DNA from: Thioclava sediminum
Lineage (GTDB): Bacteria > Pseudomonadota > Alphaproteobacteria > Rhodobacterales > Rhodobacteraceae
Assembly (NCBI RefSeq): GCF_002020355.1
Contig: NZ_MPZV01000003.1
Coordinates: 372,001 to 436,000 of the forward strand
Reading direction: 5' to 3'
DNA length: 64,000 nucleotides
Of the stretch, positions 25,051 through 34,129 are shown in pieces. The position numbers and the translations under genes are program-made. The notes under the pieces were generated by a model, which made no database searches, was not told where the DNA came from, and was given only the letters and a program-made list of their open reading frames with translations. Within the stretch, counting starts at the first letter, position 1; each line of letters starts with the position of its first letter.

Positions 25051-25667
25051 CACGACATCGCCTTGATGAACCGTCCCAGAGCTGCGGCCGGGTCGTCCTC
25101 GCGCCAGACCTCGTCTCCGAAGGCGAACCAGTCGGTGACGGGGGCGAATTTCGTGACCAATTCTTCGGTCAGCGCACCCTCGGCCACCACCGGCACTTCG
25201 ATCACTTCCGACCACCATGCGAACAGCTCATGTTCGGCGGGTTCGGCGGTGCCGAGATTGGTCTCGCCGATCGGACCGAAGCAGACATAGTCGGCCCCAG
25301 CCTCGCCCGCGTTCATCCCCTCATGGCGGGAATTGCCACAGTAGCTTCCGACGATCGCATCGTCACCCAGCTCCTTGCGGCCGTAGCGGATCTGCTTCGC
25401 GCCATCGGTGAAATGCACCCCGTCGAGCCCGTGGCGTTCGACGAGGGCCACATGGGATTCGATGACCAGCGCCACGTCGCGGGCATGGGCCACTTCGCGC
25501 ATCGCATCGGCGATCCGACCGATCTCGTATTCGTCGCGACTGGCCAGCGACAGGCGGATGCAGGCGATGTCATGCGCATCGAGCACCGAGGCCAGTTTCG
25601 GCGCGAATTCCTCGGCGTCGAAAGCGGGCGGCGTGATCAGGTAAATCTGCGGGCGGTCTTCGGCCAT
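25050..25667 (-). CDS. Thiamine phosphate synthase-like (ThiE/TenI) protein
   Basis: 205 residues, a TIM barrel of the TMP-TENI family: PQIYLITPP at the start, GLDGVHFTDGAKQIRYGRKEL, GSYCGNSRHEGMNAGEAGADYVCFGPIGET, VPVVAEGAL. True ThiE usually carries a T-x-T-K motif after GPVF. Here that place reads GPIGETNLGTAE, so catalytic activity as TMP synthase is doubtful. It is followed by a kinase gene with a TGATG junction and is divergent from trmJ (starts about 100 bases apart). Confidence 0.72.
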   Translation of the reverse strand: MAEDRPQIYLITPPAFDAEEFAPKLASVLDAHDIACIRLSLASRDEYEIGRIADAMREVAHARDVALVIESHVALVERHGLDGVHFTDGAKQIRYGRKELGDDAIVGSYCGNSRHEGMNAGEAGADYVCFGPIGETNLGTAEPAEHELFAWWSEVIEVPVVAEGALTEELVTKFAPVTDWFAFGDEVWREDDPAAALGRFIKAMS

Positions 25668-25767
25668 GGGCAGGCTCCTTTGCGGGTCTTGGCCGCCTAT
25701 TAACGCAAGCGGCGCGGCCTTGCCAGTGCCAGCTTGCGCGACTAGGAGAGGCGCGAAAGGACCGCCC

Positions 25768-26523
25768 ATGCCCAACACGCCCGAAATTCCCAATCCCGCC
25801 CAGCCCGCCTTCATCCTCGTGCGTCCGCAGATGGGCGAGAATATCGGGGCGGCAGCGCGCGCGATGCTGAACTTCTCGCTGCGCAAGATGCGGCTGGTGG
25901 AACCGCGCGACGGCTGGCCCAACCCCAAAGCGGTGGCGATGGCCTCGGGCGCGGCCGGTCAGGTGCTCGATTTCGCGGGTGTCTATGACAGCGTGGCCGA
26001 GGCGGTGGCCGATTGCGATTACGTCTTCGCGACCACCGCGCGGGGCCGCGAGCTGCCCAAACCGATCTACACGCCCGAGGCGGCGATGGAGGAGGCGCGC
26101 AAACGCATCGTTGCAGGTCAGAAGGTCGGTGTGCTGTTCGGGCCCGAGCGCACCGGGCTGGAAAATGACGACATCCTGCGCGCCAATGCGATCATCACCG
26201 TGCCGGTGAACCCGGAATTCTTCTCGCTCAACCTCGCGCAGGCGGTTCTGCTGTCGGCCTATGAATATTCGCGCCACACGCTCGACTCGGTGCCGGTCGA
26301 TCCGGGGCTTGCGGGCCATGATCCGGCGAGCGCGGTCGAGGTCGAGAAGCTGGGCGATCACTTCGAGCAGCGGCTCGAGGAGGCAGGCTTCTTCCACCCG
26401 CCCGCGAAGGCGCCGATGATGAAGCGCAACCTGCGCAACATGTGGACACGTTTCGCGATGACGCGCTCGGAGGTGCAGACGCTGCACGGCGCTCTGCGAC
26501 AAATTCTCCGCCCGCGCGACTGA
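25768..26523 (+). CDS. tRNA/rRNA methyltransferase, SPOUT (TrmJ/TrmH) family
   Basis: 251 residues. The N-terminal knot-type fold shows FILVRPQMGENIGAAARAMLNF and LRLVEP-type motif 1, with VLFGPERTGLENDDI as motif 2 and IITVPVNPEFFSLNLAQAVLLSAYE as motif 3. The C-terminal extension with MMKRNLRNMWTR is typical of TrmJ, which methylates the 2'-O of position 32 in tRNA. The target is inferred from family. Confidence 0.87.
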   Translation: MPNTPEIPNPAQPAFILVRPQMGENIGAAARAMLNFSLRKMRLVEPRDGWPNPKAVAMASGAAGQVLDFAGVYDSVAEAVADCDYVFATTARGRELPKPIYTPEAAMEEARKRIVAGQKVGVLFGPERTGLENDDILRANAIITVPVNPEFFSLNLAQAVLLSAYEYSRHTLDSVPVDPGLAGHDPASAVEVEKLGDHFEQRLEEAGFFHPPAKAPMMKRNLRNMWTRFAMTRSEVQTLHGALRQILRPRD

Positions 26524-26561
26524 CGCTTGGTCAAAGACGCCGCTTGCGCCATCTTGAGAGC

Positions 26562-27272
26562 ATGTGGCGCGTCATCCGGGTCTCAGTGTTGGCACTTCTG
26601 GCGGGTGGGCTTTTGGGTCTGCTCGCGCTGTTGTGGTTCTACCCGGTGCTGGCGGCGGGGCTGTGCCCGCGCTGTTTCGGGATGGACCGGGCCGCGCCGG
26701 GTATTTTCGTCGAACATGAGATGAGCCGCGCAGAGCGGCGCGTTCTGGTCGAGACGGTCGATGCGGCGCGCGACACCGTCGGCCAATTCTATCCGACGCG
26801 CGAAGCCCATACCCGTATTCTCGCCTGCACGAGCGATGCCTGCGACCGCCGCCTTGGCGGACGGGGTGCGGCGGCAGTGACCTATTCGCTCGGGGCTTGG
26901 GCCGTCGTGCGCGTGGCCCCGCGCGGACTGACCGAGACGATCCTCGCTCATGAGCTGACCCATACCGAGACCCATGCCCGGCTGGGCGTGTTGGGTCAGG
27001 TGCGCGGTCGGATGCCCGCGTGGTTCGACGAGGGGCTCTCGGTGCTGGTCTCGAACGATCCTCGCTATCTCGGGCCGGGCTCGGGCATCGAGCGCTGTCA
27101 GGCGCTGCCGCGCGCCGACCTGCCCAGCTCGCCTTTCGACTGGGCGCCGCAGGCCGGGCGCGACAACGGGCTTTACGCCGAGGCCGCCTGCGCGGTGCTG
27201 ATCTGGGAGGCGCATCAGGGCGGGCCGGAGGCCATCCTTGCGCGGCTGGAAGACGGGCGCAGCTTTCCCTGA
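26562..27272 (+). CDS. Membrane-anchored putative zinc peptidase
   Basis: 236 residues. An N-terminal membrane helix (about residues 5-30) is followed by a mostly periplasmic region with several cysteines (CPRCF, LACTSDACDRR). A zinc-peptidase-like motif HELTH (in ETILAHELTHTETHARLG) precedes WFDEGLSVLVS, whose glutamate may be the third ligand, giving a gluzincin arrangement. The named family is uncertain. It lies 38 bases after trmJ. Confidence 0.7.
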   Translation: MWRVIRVSVLALLAGGLLGLLALLWFYPVLAAGLCPRCFGMDRAAPGIFVEHEMSRAERRVLVETVDAARDTVGQFYPTREAHTRILACTSDACDRRLGGRGAAAVTYSLGAWAVVRVAPRGLTETILAHELTHTETHARLGVLGQVRGRMPAWFDEGLSVLVSNDPRYLGPGSGIERCQALPRADLPSSPFDWAPQAGRDNGLYAEAACAVLIWEAHQGGPEAILARLEDGRSFP

Positions 27273-27341
27273 AACGCAGCCATGCGCGCGCCTTGCGCGG
27301 ATTGCCCTTGACCTGAGGCCGTGTGCGCAGAAAAAGGGGCC

Positions 27342-28391
27342 ATGGCACAGGCAAATCTTCATATCGACCTCGACGCAGTGGTCAGCAATTGGCGCGCTCT
27401 CGATGCGCAATCGGGCGCGGCGACGCGCACCGCGGCGGTGGTGAAAGCCGACAGCTACGGCTTGGGCGCTGAGCGCGTGGCCCCGGCTTTGTATCAGGCG
27501 GGTGCGCGGGACTTCTTCGTCGCGCTGGCCGAGGAAGGCGCAAGGCTGCGCCCGCATCTGGGCGAGGACGCGCGGATCTTTATCCTCGGCGGTCATATGG
27601 CGGGCGATGCGGGCTTCCTGCGCGACGCACGGCTGATCCCGATGCTGAACTCCGCCGAACAGGCGCAGCGGCATCTGCAAGCGATCCCCGACAGCCCCGT
27701 GGGCGTGCAGCTCGATACCGGGATGAACCGGCTCGGGATGGAGGCGGCCGAGTGGCAGGCCACCGCCCCGCAGCTGATGGAGCGCGGTATCGAGCTGGTG
27801 ATGAGCCACCTCGCCTGTTCCGACGAGCCCGATCACGAGATGAACGCCAAGCAGCTGGCCGAGTTCAAACGGATGACCGACGGGATGGGGCTGAGCCGCT
27901 CGCTCGCGGCGACGGGCGGCATTCTGCTAGGCCCGGACTATCATTTCGACGTGACGCGGCCCGGCATTGGCCTCTACGGCGGGCGCCCCTTCGAGGCCGC
28001 GCGCCACGTGGCGACCCTGTCGCTGCCGGTGATCCAGACCCGCGTTGTCCAACCCGGCGAGACCGTGGGCTACGGCAACACCTGGACCGCCGAACGCGAG
28101 ACGAAGATCGCGACGCTCTCGGCGGGCTATGCCGACGGTATCCACCGCGTGCTATCGAACATCACCGCGCTTTACGCAGGCGACACGCCCTGTCCGCTGC
28201 GGGGCCGCGTCTCGATGGACTTACTGACGGTGGATGTGACCGATCTCGATACGGTGCCCGAGACGCTCGATCTGCTTGGCGCGCATCAGGGCGTCGATAC
28301 GCTGGCCGATCTGGCAGGCACGATCGGCTATGAGATCCTGACCTCGCTCGGTCCCCGCTACGCCCGGAATTACGCGGAGCCCACCGCATGA
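27342..28391 (+). CDS. alr: Alanine racemase
   Basis: 349 residues, the usual length. The PLP lysine lies in VVKADSYGLGA near residue 35, and the C-terminal half has TLSAGYADGIHR with the catalytic tyrosine-type region and RGRVSMDLLTVDVTD. Alr makes D-alanine for peptidoglycan. The start MAQANLHIDLDAV fits the family. It overlaps mlaE by 4 bases, so cell-wall and lipid-transport genes share a transcript. Confidence 0.92.
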   Translation: MAQANLHIDLDAVVSNWRALDAQSGAATRTAAVVKADSYGLGAERVAPALYQAGARDFFVALAEEGARLRPHLGEDARIFILGGHMAGDAGFLRDARLIPMLNSAEQAQRHLQAIPDSPVGVQLDTGMNRLGMEAAEWQATAPQLMERGIELVMSHLACSDEPDHEMNAKQLAEFKRMTDGMGLSRSLAATGGILLGPDYHFDVTRPGIGLYGGRPFEAARHVATLSLPVIQTRVVQPGETVGYGNTWTAERETKIATLSAGYADGIHRVLSNITALYAGDTPCPLRGRVSMDLLTVDVTDLDTVPETLDLLGAHQGVDTLADLAGTIGYEILTSLGPRYARNYAEPTA

Positions 28392-29179
28392 ATGCAGCGG
28401 CGCTCAGCCGACCGCTGGCCGCGCTCGGGCGGGCCACGCTCGCGCTGATGGCGGCGACGGGGCGTCTGTCGCTCTTTGTCGGCGAGACGCTGAGCCACCT
28501 GCTCCGCCCGCCCTTCTACCTGCGGGAATTCTGGCTTGCATGCCTCAATATCGGCTGGCTGTCGCTGCCGGTCGTGGGAATGACCGCGCTGTTCACCGGG
28601 GCGGCGCTGGCGCTGCAGATCTACGCGGGCGGCGCGCGCTTCTCGGCCGAACAGGTCGTGCCCTCGATCACCGCAATCGGCATGGTGCGCGAGCTGGGCC
28701 CGGTTCTGGGCGGGTTGATGGTGGCGGCACGCGTCGCGTCGAGTATCGCCGCCGAGATCGGCACGATGAAAGTGACCGAGCAGATCGACGCGCTCACCAC
28801 GCTCTCGACCAATCCGATGAAATATCTCACCGTGCCGCGCGTGCTGGCCGCGACGCTTTGCGTGCCGATGCTGGTCGGCGTGGGCGACGTGATCGGGATC
28901 ATGGGCGGCTGGATGGTCGGCGTGAACCGCCTCGGCTTCAACTCGGCCACCTATCTCAAGAACACATGGGATTTCCTCGAGTTCTGGGACGTGGGATCGG
29001 GCCTCGTGAAGGGCGCGGCCTTCGGCTTCATCGTGGCGACGATGGGCTGCTATCACGGGATGAATTCGGGCCGCGGCGCGCAAGGCGTGGGCCGGGCCAC
29101 GAAATCGGCGGTGGTCGCCGCCTCGGTCGCGATCCTCGCGGCGAATTACGTGCTGACGGAGGCCTTCTTCTCGGCATGA
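28388..29179 (+). CDS. mlaE: MlaE-type phospholipid transport permease
   Basis: 263 residues with about five to six membrane helices. Family features are GMTALFTGAALALQIYAGG, AIGMVRELGPVLGGLMVAARVASSIAAEIGTMKVTEQIDAL and the C-terminal NYVLTEAFF. MlaE forms the inner-membrane channel of the Mla/MCE lipid system. It overlaps alr and mlaF by 4 bases each. No MCE protein (MlaD) follows directly, unlike in many genomes. Confidence 0.9.
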   Translation: MNAAALSRPLAALGRATLALMAATGRLSLFVGETLSHLLRPPFYLREFWLACLNIGWLSLPVVGMTALFTGAALALQIYAGGARFSAEQVVPSITAIGMVRELGPVLGGLMVAARVASSIAAEIGTMKVTEQIDALTTLSTNPMKYLTVPRVLAATLCVPMLVGVGDVIGIMGGWMVGVNRLGFNSATYLKNTWDFLEFWDVGSGLVKGAAFGFIVATMGCYHGMNSGRGAQGVGRATKSAVVAASVAILAANYVLTEAFFSA

Positions 29180-29922
29180 TCACCCTCGACGCCATAACCC
29201 GGAGTTTCGGATCGAAACACGTCCTGCGCGGCGTCGATCTGGTGGTGCCGACGGGGCAATCCACCGTCATCATCGGCGGCTCGGGCACCGGCAAATCGGT
29301 GCTGCTGAAATGCATCCTCGGGCTGATCGAGCCCGATGGCGGCAAGATTACCCTCGACGGGATCGATGTCCACGAGGGCGAGCGCGACGCGTTCCTCGCC
29401 CGCTTCGGGATGCTGTTTCAGGGCGGCGCGCTGTTCGACAGCTTCTCGGTCTGGGAGAACGTGGCGTTCCGCCTGCTGCGCGGCGCGCTGAAACGACCCA
29501 AGGCGGAGGCGCGCGAGATCGCGGTGGAGAAGCTGCGCCGGGTGGGTCTGTCGCCCGATGTGGCGGACCTGTATCCGGCGGAACTGTCTGGCGGGATGCA
29601 GAAACGCGTGGGGCTTGCCCGCGCCATTGCCGCAGAGCCCGAGATCATCTTCTTCGACGAACCCACGACCGGGCTCGACCCGATCATGGCGGGCGTCATC
29701 AACGAGCTGATCCGCGAGATCGTGACCGAGATGGGCGCGACCGCGATGACGATCACCCATGACATGTCCTCGGTCCGGGCGATTGCCGACCGCGTTGCGA
29801 TGCTTCATGCGGGCAAAATTCGCTGGGAAGGCCCGATCGCGGAAATGGACGAAACTTCAGACCCTTACGTCCAGCAATTCATCCACGGACGCGCCGAAGG
29901 GCCGATCGAAACGCTTCGTTAA
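29176..29922 (+). CDS. mlaF: MlaF-type phospholipid transport ATPase
   Basis: 248 residues. Walker A GGSGTGKSVLLKC is near residues 37-49, the Q loop is FQGGALFDS, the signature LSGGMQKRVGLARAI, and Walker B IIFFDEPTTGLDP. These match MlaF closely. It energises lipid transport with MlaE. The 4-base overlap with mlaE shows translational coupling. Confidence 0.92.
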   Translation: MITLDAITRSFGSKHVLRGVDLVVPTGQSTVIIGGSGTGKSVLLKCILGLIEPDGGKITLDGIDVHEGERDAFLARFGMLFQGGALFDSFSVWENVAFRLLRGALKRPKAEAREIAVEKLRRVGLSPDVADLYPAELSGGMQKRVGLARAIAAEPEIIFFDEPTTGLDPIMAGVINELIREIVTEMGATAMTITHDMSSVRAIADRVAMLHAGKIRWEGPIAEMDETSDPYVQQFIHGRAEGPIETLR

Positions 29923-30049
29923 CACACAGGCTGCGGAACCAAGCGAATTTCCGCGCATTCTCCCCAAGTGCTTGATCCGCCAACGAGACTCAATCTCGGA
30001 CCGGAACTGGCCGCTATCTTCAATATGGGAACCGCGGGGAGGTCACATC

Positions 30050-30823
30050 ATGCAAACCGAACAGGTAGGAAGCGCCAATCTAGACCGTTTCAACGCGGCA
30101 ATTGGCCAAACACTCACCGTCACTGTCGCAGTCACCGCACTCGCCGCCATCGGCGCGGTCGCAGCCGCCTCGCTCGGCTTGATGCCGTGGCTCAGCCTAG
30201 AGGCGCAATTCGGCGAAACCGCCCTGCCCGATTTCGGTGTCTGGCTGCAGGTGGGCGCGGCCTTGCTGGCGCTGATCCTGTTGCTCTATCTGCCCTCCTG
30301 TTCGCGCGTGTCCAAGCTCGAAGGCAGCCACCGCCGCTTTCATGTCGGCATGGATGACGTGGCCCGCGCCTATCGCAGCGCCCACGACTCCGACCGAGCG
30401 GGCGTCTTCGCGCTCTCGGGCGAATTCGACGCCGTTCGCGAGCGGATCACCCATCTGCGCCAGCATCCCGATCTGGGCGGGCTGGAGCCCGAACTTCTGG
30501 AACTGGCCGCACAGATGAGCCTGCAATCTCGCGATCTCGCTGAGGTCTATTCCGCCGAGAAAGTCAAACGCGCCCGCGCCTTCCTCGAACAGCGCCAGCA
30601 AGAGGCCGAGACCCTGAGCGATCAGATTTCTGTCGCCCGCCGGACCTGCTCGGAGCTGCGCGAATGGCTGACCGATGTCGAGACCGAAGAGCGCGAGGTC
30701 AGTGCCGAGTTCAGCCTGCTGGAGCGCGACCTGCGTGACATCCTGCCCCTGCTGGGCTACGAAATCGAAGACGGCCCGCAGCCCAATGTGGTGCCGATCG
30801 CGAAGAAAGAATCCAAGTCGTAA
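30050..30823 (+). CDS. Membrane protein with two helices and a long coiled coil
   Basis: 257 residues. Two membrane helices (about residues 22-45 and 62-80) are followed by a charged, mostly helical region of about 160 residues (SREERE-type heptads such as RARAFLEQRQQEAETLSDQ) that is a likely coiled coil. Relatives are sometimes labelled DNA repair protein without evidence that I know of. I assign no function. The start is taken after the GGGAGG-like site at 30037-30042. Confidence 0.7.
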   Translation: MQTEQVGSANLDRFNAAIGQTLTVTVAVTALAAIGAVAAASLGLMPWLSLEAQFGETALPDFGVWLQVGAALLALILLLYLPSCSRVSKLEGSHRRFHVGMDDVARAYRSAHDSDRAGVFALSGEFDAVRERITHLRQHPDLGGLEPELLELAAQMSLQSRDLAEVYSAEKVKRARAFLEQRQQEAETLSDQISVARRTCSELREWLTDVETEEREVSAEFSLLERDLRDILPLLGYEIEDGPQPNVVPIAKKESKS

Positions 30824-30859
30824 CGGGGTCTGAGCGCCCCTAGGGGTGAGCGCCGGCCG

Positions 30860-31297
30860 ATGCTGAAATACGCCAATCTGGCGCTCTTGCTTCTCTTCCC
30901 CCTCGCCTGGGCCGCGCCGCTTCTGCGCGCGGGGCTGTTGCCCTTCTTCGGGCTGGAGGAAATCTCGGTGCTCAGTGGGTTGCAGACGTTGTGGCGGACG
31001 GATGTGTTCCTCGCCCTGCTCGTCAGCTTCCTCGCCCTCTTTGCCCCCTATCTGAAGGTGATCGGCGTCGCGCTGATTCAGTTCGATCTCGCCTCCGCGC
31101 GCCTGCTGCCCGCGCTGAACGTCTTAGGTAAGCTGGCGATGGCCGATATCTTCCTGATCGCGATCTATATCGTGGTGGCGAAGGGCGTGGGCGTCGGGCG
31201 GCTCGAGACGGCTTGGGGGCTGTACCTGTTCACCGGATGCGTCGCCGCCTCTTTCGCGATCTCGCATCTGGAAATGAAAAAGGCGCCGCGAGGGTAA
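30860..31297 (+). CDS. Paraquat-inducible protein A-like membrane protein
   Basis: 145 residues with four hydrophobic helices. The features SVLSGLQTLWRTDVFLALLVSFLALFAPYLKV and LGKLAMADIFLIAIYIVVAK match the PqiA family (PF04403), whose members accompany MCE lipid-transport proteins. The cysteine-rich N-terminal part of full PqiA is absent, so it represents one half-module. It lies about 1 kb after mlaEF, which fits a lipid-transport connection. Confidence 0.78.
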   Translation: MLKYANLALLLLFPLAWAAPLLRAGLLPFFGLEEISVLSGLQTLWRTDVFLALLVSFLALFAPYLKVIGVALIQFDLASARLLPALNVLGKLAMADIFLIAIYIVVAKGVGVGRLETAWGLYLFTGCVAASFAISHLEMKKAPRG

Positions 31298-31313
31298 TCC
31301 CCGGGCGCCTTTC
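31281..31313 (+). terminator. Terminator after the PqiA-like gene
   Basis: Stem AGGCGCC (31281-31287) / GGCGCCT (31304-31310), overlapping the last codons, followed by TTTCG. It lies between convergent genes. Confidence 0.65.
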
Positions 31314-31329
31314 GCGTCCTTTCAGCCGA

Positions 31330-31557
31330 TCAATGGACCGAGACCGGGTCCAGATCGTTCTGCCGTGCGAGCGAGAAGGCCAGCTTGCGGTCCTTCACCA
31401 GCGCGAGCCGCTCGCCATCGCTGTCATGCACCGCATAGAGGTGTTCGACATCGTCCAGCTCGGCCCGGATTTCCTCGGGCAGATCGACGACCGCGACTTC
31501 GCGGACATAGACGATGGGATGCTCGGCATTATCGCCGAAATCATATTCCGTATTCAT
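31330..31557 (-). CDS. DUF1150-family protein
   Basis: 75 residues. Starts MNTEYDFGDNAEHPIVYVREV and continues with LYAVHDSDGERLALVKDRKLAFSLAR, which match the DUF1150 family found next to Hsp20 in alphaproteobacteria. A purine-rich AGGAAAGGAAA site precedes this ATG. A 9-codon longer start overlaps the hsp20 stop by 4 bases and remains possible. Function is unknown; the context suggests a role in protein quality control. Confidence 0.8.
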   Translation of the reverse strand: MNTEYDFGDNAEHPIVYVREVAVVDLPEEIRAELDDVEHLYAVHDSDGERLALVKDRKLAFSLARQNDLDPVSVH

Positions 31558-31580
31558 TGCGCGTTTCCTTTCCTGCCTGT

Positions 31581-31991
31581 TCATTTCCGCTCGATCGGGA
31601 TGGTCTGCACGATCGTCTCGGGCGGGGCCCGGTTCAGATCGACATGTAGTAGACCGTTCTCGATCGTGGCGGCTGCGACCTCGACCCCTTCGGCGAGCAC
31701 GAAGCTGCGCTGAAAGGCCCGTGCGGCGATCCCGCGATGTAGGAACAGGCGTTCGCTGTCCTCTTCGCTCTGACGGCCGCGGATCACGAGTGCCCGGTCT
31801 TCGAGCGTGATCGCGAGGTCTTCCTCGCGGAAGCCTGCCACTGCGAGCGTGATGCGGAACGCATCCTCGCCGCGTTGTTCGATATTATATGGCGGATAGG
31901 CATCCGATCCCTTGGCGGTGCGTTCCACCAGCCGTTCCAGCTGGTCGAAGCCCAGCAGGTAGGGATGTGCGCCAAAACTCAGTTTCGTCAT
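31581..31991 (-). CDS. Small heat shock protein Hsp20 (alpha-crystallin type)
   Basis: 136 residues. The alpha-crystallin domain spans about residues 30-125, with NIEQRGEDAFRITLAVAGF, LVIRGRQ and AFQRSFVLAEGVEVAAATIENGLLHVDLNR. The C terminus carries the I-x-I-type TIPIERK anchor. These proteins hold unfolding polypeptides under heat stress. I looked for a sigma-32 or ROSE-type element upstream (32000-32200) and found nothing convincing. Confidence 0.9.
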   Translation of the reverse strand: MTKLSFGAHPYLLGFDQLERLVERTAKGSDAYPPYNIEQRGEDAFRITLAVAGFREEDLAITLEDRALVIRGRQSEEDSERLFLHRGIAARAFQRSFVLAEGVEVAAATIENGLLHVDLNRAPPETIVQTIPIERK

Positions 31992-32223
31992 TCGGCAAGC
32001 CCTTGATCAAGCGACGTTGCAAGTTCGGGCCCCGATCTTCGGCAGCCCACTGGTCAAATATGGGCGGCGTGGAAGCCCCCTGCAAGACCCCGCCGACCAT
32101 TTACGCTGACGGCAAATTTTCTCCTAACCCGTTCGAAACCTGTTATATTGACCCTCCCACCTGACGGCCGAGGCCGAGTCGGGCGGATGATATTTTGCGC
32201 AACCAGAACCGGACGATACGGAT

Positions 32224-32442
32224 ATGAACGCCCATCTCGAGATGGATCATGAAGAAGTGCTGCGGGTAAAACTGGAAGTGCTGCGCCGCGAACACCGCGA
32301 TCTGGACGAGGCGATCCTGGCGCTCACGCAGGCCGTACATTCCGATCAGCTGCGCCTTGTGCGGCTGAAAAAGCAAAAGCTGGCCCTGAAAGACGAGATC
32401 GCGCGGATCGAAGACCAGCTTACCCCCGACATCATCGCCTGA
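32224..32442 (+). CDS. DUF465 (YdcH-like) small helical protein
   Basis: 72 residues, entirely helical and charged: MNAHLEMDHEEVLRVKLEVLRREHRDLDEAI followed by LVRLKKQKLALKDEIARIEDQL. This matches the short DUF465 coiled-coil family, common in proteobacteria and without a defined function. It stands alone between hsp20 (divergent) and purE. Confidence 0.8.
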   Translation: MNAHLEMDHEEVLRVKLEVLRREHRDLDEAILALTQAVHSDQLRLVRLKKQKLALKDEIARIEDQLTPDIIA

Positions 32443-32542
32443 ACCCACCTCCGACCAATCCGATCGGCGCCTGCGCGCCTCCGGGGCTTGCCGCGACGGC
32501 ACAGATTCCTATAGTGCGCGCTCCATCTGAAAAGGGGGCGTC

Positions 32543-33028
32543 ATGAGCGTGAAAGTGGGAATCATCATGGGCAGCCAGTCCGACTGGTCCACGATGAAAG
32601 AGGCGGCGGAAATTCTCGACGAACTCGGTGTGGAATACGAGGCGAAGATCGTCTCGGCCCATCGCACTCCCGACAGGCTCTGGTCCTATGGCAAGACGGC
32701 TGTGGAGCGTGGGCTGCACGTCATCATCGCAGGCGCTGGCGGCGCCGCGCACCTGCCGGGCATGATGGCATCAAAAACCCGCGTGCCGGTGATCGGCGTG
32801 CCGGTGCAAACCCGCGCACTCTCGGGCGTCGACAGCCTCTATTCCATCGTGCAGATGCCCAAGGGCTTCCCGGTCGCGACCATGGCGATCGGCGCGGCTG
32901 GGGCTGCCAATGCCGGTCTGATGGCGGCGGGGATCTTGGCCGTGGCGGATGCGGATCTGGCGAAGCGGCTCGACGACTGGCGCGAGAAGCTCTCGGCCTC
33001 GATCAAGGAGGAGCCGGAAGATGAGTGA
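32543..33028 (+). CDS. purE: N5-carboxyaminoimidazole ribonucleotide mutase PurE
   Basis: 161 residues, the length of class I PurE. Motifs: [13 protein letters not shown] near the N terminus, SAHRTPDRL and [11 protein letters not shown]. PurE converts N5-CAIR to CAIR in purine synthesis and works after PurK. It overlaps purK by 8 bases. Confidence 0.94.
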   Translation: MSVKVGIIMGSQSDWSTMKEAAEILDELGVEYEAKIVSAHRTPDRLWSYGKTAVERGLHVIIAGAGGAAHLPGMMASKTRVPVIGVPVQTRALSGVDSLYSIVQMPKGFPVATMAIGAAGAANAGLMAAGILAVADADLAKRLDDWREKLSASIKEEPEDE

Positions 33029-34085
33029 GCCCCTGCCCTATGGATCGGTGATCGGCATCCTCGGCGGCGGTCAGTTGGGCCGGATGCTCTCGGTCGCGGC
33101 CTCGCGTCTGGGCTACAAGACCCATATCTTTGAGCCGGGCGCGAACCCGCCCGCGGGCGACGTGGCCCATGCGGTGACCACCGCGCCTTACGAGGACGAG
33201 GCCGCGCTGCGCGCCTTCGCCGAGGCCGTGGACGTCATCACCTATGAATTCGAGAACGTGCCGACCTCGGCGCTCGATCTTCTGGAAAGCCTCAAGCCGA
33301 TCCGCCCGAACCGCAAGGCGCTGGCCGTCAGTCAGGACCGTCTGGTCGAGAAAGCCTTCCTAAACGATCTGGGCCTCGCCACCGCGCCTTTCGCCGCCGT
33401 GGACGATCTCGAGGACCTCAAGGAGGCGATCGCCGAGATCGGCTGCCCCGCTATCCTGAAGACCCGCCGTTTCGGCTATGACGGCAAGGGTCAGGTTGTG
33501 ATCAACGCGCCCGAAGAGGCCGCCGCCGCGCTGGAGGATATGAAGGGCGCGCCCGCGATCCTCGAAGGCTTCGTGGAGTTCTTCAAGGAGATCTCCGTGA
33601 TCGGCGCGCGCGCCGAGGATGGCGCGATCTCCTGCTACGATCCGGGCCAGAACAAGCATGAGGGCGGCATCCTGCGCACCACGCTGGTGCCCGCCGCGAT
33701 CACCGACAACCAGCGCACCGATGCGGTTCTGCTAGCGGCCAAGATCCTGAACAAGCTCGATTATGTCGGCGTGATGGGGGTTGAGCTTTTCGTCACCCGC
33801 GACGCGCTGATCGTGAACGAGATCGCCCCGCGCGTGCATAATTCCGGCCACTGGACGCAGGCAGGCTGCGCAGTCGATCAGTTCGAGCAGCATATCCGCG
33901 CCGTGACCGGCTGGCCGCTGGGCGACGGCTCGCGCCATTGCGATGTCGAGATGGAGAACCTGATCGGCGACGACATGGACCGGGTGCCGGGGCTGGCGAA
34001 GCTCGCGCGGTATCAGGTGCATCTCTACGGCAAGGCCGAGGTGAAGCCGGGCCGCAAGATGGGCCATGTGAACCACATTCTGTAA
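33021..34085 (+). CDS. purK: N5-carboxyaminoimidazole ribonucleotide synthase PurK
   Basis: 354 residues, an ATP-grasp enzyme. The N-terminal [20 protein letters not shown] is diagnostic. [17 protein letters not shown] and [15 protein letters not shown] give the ATP-grasp core. It makes N5-CAIR from AIR, bicarbonate and ATP. The start MSEPLPYG sits behind GGAGGAGCC. Co-transcribed with purE. Confidence 0.94.
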   Translation: MSEPLPYGSVIGILGGGQLGRMLSVAASRLGYKTHIFEPGANPPAGDVAHAVTTAPYEDEAALRAFAEAVDVITYEFENVPTSALDLLESLKPIRPNRKALAVSQDRLVEKAFLNDLGLATAPFAAVDDLEDLKEAIAEIGCPAILKTRRFGYDGKGQVVINAPEEAAAALEDMKGAPAILEGFVEFFKEISVIGARAEDGAISCYDPGQNKHEGGILRTTLVPAAITDNQRTDAVLLAAKILNKLDYVGVMGVELFVTRDALIVNEIAPRVHNSGHWTQAGCAVDQFEQHIRAVTGWPLGDGSRHCDVEMENLIGDDMDRVPGLAKLARYQVHLYGKAEVKPGRKMGHVNHIL

Positions 34086-34093
34086 GCGAAAAA

Positions 34094-34120
34094 GGCGCCC
34101 ATCGCGGGCGCCTTTCTCTT
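34094..34120 (+). terminator. Terminator after purK
   Basis: Stem GGCGCCC/GGGCGCC (34094-34100 and 34106-34112) with a short loop and TTTCTCTT behind it, 8 bases after the purK stop. Confidence 0.85.
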
Positions 34121-34129
34121 ATCTCTCGA

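Noticed and set aside
32000-32200. ROSE-type thermosensor or sigma-32 promoter for hsp20
   Set aside because: No CTTGAA/CCCCAT pair with correct spacing and no U(U/C)GCU-type hairpin could be found.
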